The translations under genes were made by a program, and so were the position numbers. DNA of 64,000 nucleotides, from positions 2,604,001 through 2,668,000 of the forward strand of contig NZ_LAIR01000002.1 of assembly GCF_001247745.1 (NCBI RefSeq). The letters are read 5' to 3'. The notes under the pieces are model-generated. The model was not told the origin of the DNA. It did not search any database and was given only the letters and a program-made list of their open reading frames with translations. The DNA comes from Luteipulveratus halotolerans (GTDB lineage Bacteria > Actinomycetota > Actinomycetes > Actinomycetales > Dermatophilaceae). Position 1 is the first letter of the stretch, and every line of letters starts with the position of its first letter. Positions 60,273 through 64,000 of this stretch are shown one piece after another.

Positions 60273-61039
60273 GGTGTCTCCTCGGCGAACGCTCGCACCT
60301 CGACGCCCGCCGCGTCGAGCGCCGCCCTGACGCGGCGCGCCACCTCGACCGCGCCGGCGGTGTCGCCGTGCACGCACAACGAGGCGGCCGGTGCGGCGAC
60401 CGACGAGCCGTCGACGGCCGTCACCCGACCGGTCTGCGCGATCGCGACGCACCGCTCGGCGATCTCGTCGGCGTCGTGCAGCACCGCGCCCGCCTCACGG
60501 CGCGACACCAGCGTGCCCTCCGGGGTGTACGCACGGTCGGCGAACGCCTCCTGTACGACGGTCAGTCCGGCCACCCCCGCCAGCCGCAGCCACGCCGAGC
60601 CCGGGAGACCGAGCACGGGCAGCGACGCGTCGTACCGGCGTACGGCGTCGACGACGGCTGCGGCCTGCTCCTCGTGATGGACGATCGCGTTGTAGAGCGC
60701 GCCGTGCGGTTTGACGTAGCGCACGTGGGTGCCGGCGTTGCGGGCGAACGCCTCGAGCGCGCCGATCTGGTAGAGGACGTCGTTGGTCAGCTCGGCCGGT
60801 GCGACGTCGATGAACCGGCGGCCGAACCCGGGCAGGTCGCGATAGCCGACCTGCGCCCCGATCGCCACGCCTCGCTCGGCCGCCCAGTCGCACGCCTGCC
60901 GCAGCACGGTCGGGTCGCCGGCGTGGAAGCCGCATGCGACGTTGGCGCTGGTGACGACGTCGAGCAGCGCGCGGTCGTCGCCGAGGGTCCACTGGCCGAA
61001 GCTCTCGCCGAGGTCGGCGTTGAGATCGATGCGGGTCAT
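60269..61039 (-). CDS. pxpA: 5-oxoprolinase subunit PxpA (LamB/YcsF family)
   Basis: 256 residues. DLNADLGESFG at 4-14, SANVACGFHAGDP near 31-43 and VKPHGALYN near 96-104 are the conserved segments of the family, holding the metal/substrate-binding Asp and His residues. Translationally coupled to pxpB and 8 bp after the transporter gene. Part of the 5-oxoproline salvage operon. Confidence 0.95.
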   Translation of the reverse strand: MTRIDLNADLGESFGQWTLGDDRALLDVVTSANVACGFHAGDPTVLRQACDWAAERGVAIGAQVGYRDLPGFGRRFIDVAPAELTNDVLYQIGALEAFARNAGTHVRYVKPHGALYNAIVHHEEQAAAVVDAVRRYDASLPVLGLPGSAWLRLAGVAGLTVVQEAFADRAYTPEGTLVSRREAGAVLHDADEIAERCVAIAQTGRVTAVDGSSVAAPAASLCVHGDTAGAVEVARRVRAALDAAGVEVRAFAEETP

Positions 61040-61047
61040 GGCGCTGC

Positions 61048-62286
61048 TCACTTCCACAGGTCGGCGATGCCGCTGAGCGACTCCCAGCCGAGATAGACGG
61101 TCAGCGCCCATGCTGCGACACCGATCAGCGCCAGCCACTTCGGGTAGGCGTAGCCACCGAGCAGGTCACGGCGCCACAGCGCCACCCACACCAGGATGCC
61201 GAGGCCGAACGGCAGGATCAGCCCGTTCAGCGCGCCGGCCAGGATGAGCAGCGTCGACGGCGACTTGCCGAGCGCGACGTAGACCAGCCCCGAGATCGCG
61301 ATGAACGCGACGACCACCGCGTTGCGGTGCTTGGACAGCCCCGCGCTGAACGTCGTGAGGAACGACACCGAGGTGTACGACGCGCCGATCACGCTGGTGA
61401 TGCTGGCCGCCCACAGGATGACGCCGAACAGGTGCAGGCCGGCGTCGCCGAGAGCGTGCTGGAACGCCTCGGCGGGCTTGTTGTCACTGACCAGCTTCGT
61501 CCCGCCGGCGACCACACCGAGCACGGCCAGGAACAGCAGACCGCGCATCACGGCGGTCACCAGGATGCCGATCACCGAGCCGCGGCTGATCTGGGCGACC
61601 TGACCCGGCCCCTTGATGCCGGAGTCGATCAGCCGGTGGGCGCCGGCGTACGTGATGTAGCCGCCGACCGTGCCGCCGATCAGCGTCGTGATGATCAGGA
61701 CGTCCACCGTGTCGGGGGCGACCGTCTGCTTCAGCGCGTCGCCGTACGGCGGGTCGGTGGTCACCGCGGCCACCGCGATCATCACGATCATCAGCGCGCC
61801 GAGCACGACGACGATGCGGTCCATCGCGACGCCCGCTCGCTTGCTGAGGAAGATCGCGATCGCGACCAGCGCCGAGATCGCGCCGCCGACGCGCGCGTCC
61901 GCCCCGATCATCGCGTTGACGCCGAGCCCGGTGCCGCCGATGTTGCCGATGTTGAACACCAGCCCGCCGAACACCACGAGCCCGGCGAGGACGTACCCGA
62001 ACCCCGGCACGACCCGGTTGGCGAGGTCCTGAGCGCGCATCCCGCTGACGCCGATGACCCGCCACACGTTGAGCTGCACGGCGATGTCGACGAGCACCGA
62101 CAGCAGGATCGCGAACGCGAACGCCGCACCGAGCTCGGCCGTGAACTCGGTGGTCTGGGCGATGAAGCCCGGCCCGATCGCGCTCGTGGCCATCAGGAAC
62201 ATCGCGCCGAGCAGGGCGCCCTTGCCCGAGGCGGAGCTCAGCTCGTCCGGTTCGGTGCTGGGCGGTTCGGTGGTGGGGTGTGCCAT
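61048..62286 (-). CDS. NRAMP-fold transporter lacking the metal-site motifs, first gene of the pxp operon
   Basis: 412 residues with about 11 helices. The fold-level resemblance is to NRAMP/LeuT-type transporters as in the YcsG proteins of pxp clusters. At the helix 1 break, canonical NRAMPs have D-P-G-N; here the sequence is IGPGF (residues 37-41). The helix 6 M-P-H motif is absent, with the comparable region reading YITYAGAHRL. It therefore probably does not carry Mn or Fe, and its operon position suggests uptake of 5-oxoproline or a related amino acid (inference). ATG 62286; GGGAGA about 9 nt upstream. Confidence 0.82.
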   Translation of the reverse strand: MAHPTTEPPSTEPDELSSASGKGALLGAMFLMATSAIGPGFIAQTTEFTAELGAAFAFAILLSVLVDIAVQLNVWRVIGVSGMRAQDLANRVVPGFGYVLAGLVVFGGLVFNIGNIGGTGLGVNAMIGADARVGGAISALVAIAIFLSKRAGVAMDRIVVVLGALMIVMIAVAAVTTDPPYGDALKQTVAPDTVDVLIITTLIGGTVGGYITYAGAHRLIDSGIKGPGQVAQISRGSVIGILVTAVMRGLLFLAVLGVVAGGTKLVSDNKPAEAFQHALGDAGLHLFGVILWAASITSVIGASYTSVSFLTTFSAGLSKHRNAVVVAFIAISGLVYVALGKSPSTLLILAGALNGLILPFGLGILVWVALWRRDLLGGYAYPKWLALIGVAAWALTVYLGWESLSGIADLWK

Positions 62287-62380
62287 GACTCGGTCTCCCG
62301 GGGTCGGGGCGCCGGAACGGGGTGTGCGGGCTGGGCGCTGCTGCGTCTCCAGTGTGGCGCCGGTCACGTGACCGTACTGG

Positions 62381-62428
62381 TTGTTGAACAATCCTGCAAT
62401 ATGTCGATCCACGAATCGTCGTTAAGAT
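62381..62428. promoter_or_regulatory. GntR-type operator TTGTTGAACAA and -10 TAAGAT in the divergent pxp control region
   Basis: The palindrome TTGTT-G-AACAA is at 62381-62391, with GG/CC flanks extending it, and a TAAGAT -10 for the regulator is at 62423-62428. The region between 62287 and 62468 otherwise holds no gene. Confidence 0.6.
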
Positions 62429-62468
62429 CGTCGTGACCCACGCCACGTCGAGTCGGCCCAGGAGACGC

Positions 62469-63167
62469 ATGCCCCCCTCGCCCACGCAGTCCGCGCCGTG
62501 GATCAGCACGCTCGCCGACGACCGCAGCAGCATCGGTCGGTCCAGCACGGCGGCGCGGGTCGCCGACGTCCTGCGCAGCCGCGTCATCGAGGGCCTGCTC
62601 TCCCCCGGCACCCGCCTGTCCGAGGAGGAGATCGGCGAGGCGCTCGGCGTCTCGCGCAACACCCTGCGCGAGGCGTTCCGCCTGCTCACCCACGAACGCC
62701 TGCTGGAGCACCAGTTCAACCGGGGCGTGTTCGTGCGGTCGCTCACCAGCGACGACATCCGCGACCTCTACCAGCTCCGTCGGATGCTGGAGTGCGGTGC
62801 GCTGCGGTACGCCGCCGCGGCCGACGGCGTCGACCTCACCGCCGTGCGCGCTGCGGTCGCCGACGGCGAGCAGGCCGGCGAGGCACAGGACTGGCCCGCG
62901 GTCGGCACCGCCAACATGCACTTCCACCAGGCCATCGGGGCGCTCGCCCGCAGCGCCCGCATCGACGAGTCCATGCAGCACCTGCTCGCCGAGCTGCGCC
63001 TGGTCTTCCACGTGATGAACGACCCGCACGCGTTCCACCAGCCCTACCTCGTCGAGAACCGCGCCCTGCTGGACCTGCTCGACGCCGGCCGCTACGACGA
63101 CGCGGTCGACGAGCTGTCGGCGTACCTCGACCGCGCCGAGCAGCAGCTGCTCGACGCGATGGCCTGA
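62469..63167 (+). CDS. GntR/FadR-family transcriptional regulator
   Basis: 232 residues. The winged helix at about 25-90 contains LSEEEIGEALGVSRNTLREAFRLLTHERLLEHQFNRGVFVR; the C-terminal FCD ligand domain contains DLYQLRRMLECGALR, NMHFHQAIGALA and the metal-type His residues. It is likely the repressor of the divergent pxp operon. ATG 62469 is chosen for its AGGAG; an in-frame GTG at 62433, next to the -10, would be a leaderless alternative. Confidence 0.9.
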   Translation: MPPSPTQSAPWISTLADDRSSIGRSSTAARVADVLRSRVIEGLLSPGTRLSEEEIGEALGVSRNTLREAFRLLTHERLLEHQFNRGVFVRSLTSDDIRDLYQLRRMLECGALRYAAAADGVDLTAVRAAVADGEQAGEAQDWPAVGTANMHFHQAIGALARSARIDESMQHLLAELRLVFHVMNDPHAFHQPYLVENRALLDLLDAGRYDDAVDELSAYLDRAEQQLLDAMA

Positions 63168-63216
63168 CCGCTCGTACGACGACCGGCTCGGTCCGCGACG
63201 TCCTAACCTGAGCGGC

Positions 63217-63645
63217 GTGAGCCGCGAGCAGGAGGACATCAACCGGCGCCTGCTGCGCGCCCGCGACCTCATGGACCGCACGTTCGCCGAGCCGCTCGAC
63301 GTCGCCGCGCTCGCACGGGTCGCGTACATGTCCGACGCGCACTTCATCCGCGAGTTCAAGCGCGTGTTCGGCGAGCCGCCGTACCGCTATCTGCAGCGGC
63401 GGCGCGTCGAGCGGGCCATGTTCCTGCTGCAGCACCGCGACACCCCGGTCACCGACATCTGCATGGCGGTCGGGTTCGCCAGCCTCGGGACGTTCAGCCG
63501 CACCTTCACGGCGATCGTCGGTGAGTCGCCGACGGCGTACCGCGTCCGCACCCGCGGCCTGCCCCATGTCGCGCCGACGATGTTCGCGATGCGGTGGAAC
63601 CGGCCGAGCAGTTTCGGAGAAGCCCGCGGCCGATCGGGCGAATAA
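63217..63645 (+). CDS. AraC-family regulator consisting of the DNA-binding domain
   Basis: 142 residues. Two HTH motifs: LDVAALARVAYMSDAHFIREFKRVFGEPPYRYLQRRRVERA and VTDICMAVGFASLGTFSRTFTAIVGESPTAYR, the full AraC domain at about 10-110. No sensory domain. The gene is followed by a VOC protein gene 48 bp downstream on the same strand, a common pair in actinobacteria in which the regulator controls the VOC gene. GTG start. Confidence 0.92.
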   Translation: MSREQEDINRRLLRARDLMDRTFAEPLDVAALARVAYMSDAHFIREFKRVFGEPPYRYLQRRRVERAMFLLQHRDTPVTDICMAVGFASLGTFSRTFTAIVGESPTAYRVRTRGLPHVAPTMFAMRWNRPSSFGEARGRSGE

Positions 63646-63693
63646 CGTCAGTCCCGTTGAACAGCAACGGAACTCGGACTCAAGGAGTACGCC

Positions 63694-64000
63694 ATGAAGC
63701 TCGGCCGCAACAACCTGTCCCAGATCTTCGTCCTCGACCAGGACGAGGCCAAGGCGTTCTACGTCGACGTGCTCGGCCTGGAGGTGTCGGCCGACATGGA
63801 CTTCGGCCCGATGCGCTGGCTCAGCGTGCGGGTGCCCGGCGACTCGCACGAGATCTTCCTGGAGAAGCCCGGCCCGCCCGGGTGGGACGACGCCACCGCC
63901 GAGCAGATCCGCGAGATGGTCACCAAGGGCGCGAGCGGCGGGTGGCTCGCGTTCACGACCGACGACGTGCACGCGACGTTCGCCGAGCTCAAGGACAAGG
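63694..64000 (+). CDS. VOC (glyoxalase/bleomycin resistance) family protein, truncated by the window edge
   Basis: The first 102 residues are present. The VOC beta-alpha-beta-beta-beta module is clear: NNLSQIFVLDQDEAKAFYVDVLGLEVSADM, then WLSVRVPGDSHEIFLEKPG, then the start of the second module GWLAFTTDDVHATFAELKDK. The metal or ligand site cannot be completed. AAGGAG 7 nt before ATG 63694. Confidence 0.9.
   Translation, partial: MKLGRNNLSQIFVLDQDEAKAFYVDVLGLEVSADMDFGPMRWLSVRVPGDSHEIFLEKPGPPGWDDATAEQIREMVTKGASGGWLAFTTDDVHATFAELKDK

Overview
The window is high-GC DNA (roughly 70 percent G+C by eye) from an actinomycete. The evidence is gene content: a mycofactocin operon, actinobacterial-type LexA box, imuA'-imuB-dnaE2 mutasome cassette, PspC-domain sensor kinase, guaB3, a ChoD-like GMC oxidoreductase and SURF1. 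A Micrococcales or similar lineage fits, but no rRNA is present and the genus cannot be fixed. I see no rRNA, tRNA, CRISPR array, prophage or replication origin. One intact insertion sequence is present.

Layout. 0-12.4 kb: edge of an M4 peptidase, a stand-alone B12-binding protein, a secreted M23 peptidase, pcrA, a divergent MFS pump/TetR pair with a strong inverted-repeat operator, a run of small housekeeping-type genes, a secreted GDPD, and a complete IS481-family element (11192-12311) with a 6-bp ACTAGC target duplication. 12.9-30.8 kb: an alcohol-oxidation island. On the minus strand lie mftA-B-C-E-SDR-F-D, then an aldehyde dehydrogenase and a DUF779 protein. Divergently lie an NDMA-dependent methanol dehydrogenase, a MoxR ATPase and a CoxE-like VWA protein (both with histidine-rich stretches) and a probable mycofactocin methyltransferase (mftM). 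Facing these is an operon of iron-type alcohol dehydrogenase, sensor kinase and response regulator (MadS/MadR type), with a GAF-domain regulator beyond.

30.8-36.8 kb: a DUF559-type nuclease bracketed by two near-identical 62-bp palindromic repeats, then a PspC kinase/regulator pair, a PspC membrane protein and its partner, and a Nudix protein. 36.8-42.1 kb: glycosyltransferase, PIG-L deacetylase, flippase-like protein, SRPBCC, PAP2 and polysaccharide deacetylase. 42.1-50.4 kb: guaA, DUF3817, SURF1, ChoD-like oxidoreductase, succinate-semialdehyde-type dehydrogenase, guaB3 and a PIN/AbrB toxin-antitoxin pair. 50.6-58.7 kb: an unknown gene, a remnant of a low-molecular-weight tyrosine phosphatase, a perfect LexA box, imuA'-imuB-dnaE2, and tandem DUF2867 paralogues; unusual palindromic repeats lie on both sides of dnaE2. 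58.8-62.5 kb: 5-oxoprolinase operon (transporter-pxpA-pxpB-pxpC) with a divergent GntR regulator. The window ends in an AraC regulator and a VOC protein cut by the edge.

How the parts work together. The central island is a self-contained redox system. MftA is made into the mycofactocin cofactor by MftB/C/E/F/D (and probably MftM). The NDMA-type methanol dehydrogenase, and probably the mycofactocin SDR, hand electrons to it, and the aldehyde product is taken by the ALDH. The iron-type ADH and the ALDH share a distinctive promoter element (GCAAC-N6-GCAAC at a fixed 8-nt distance from a TAGNNT -10), while mftA and the methanol dehydrogenase share a different context. The His-rich MoxR/VWA pair sits directly downstream of the metal-dependent dehydrogenase and is a plausible dedicated maturation machine. 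A second theme is an unusual density of short paired intergenic repeats belonging to at least five families.
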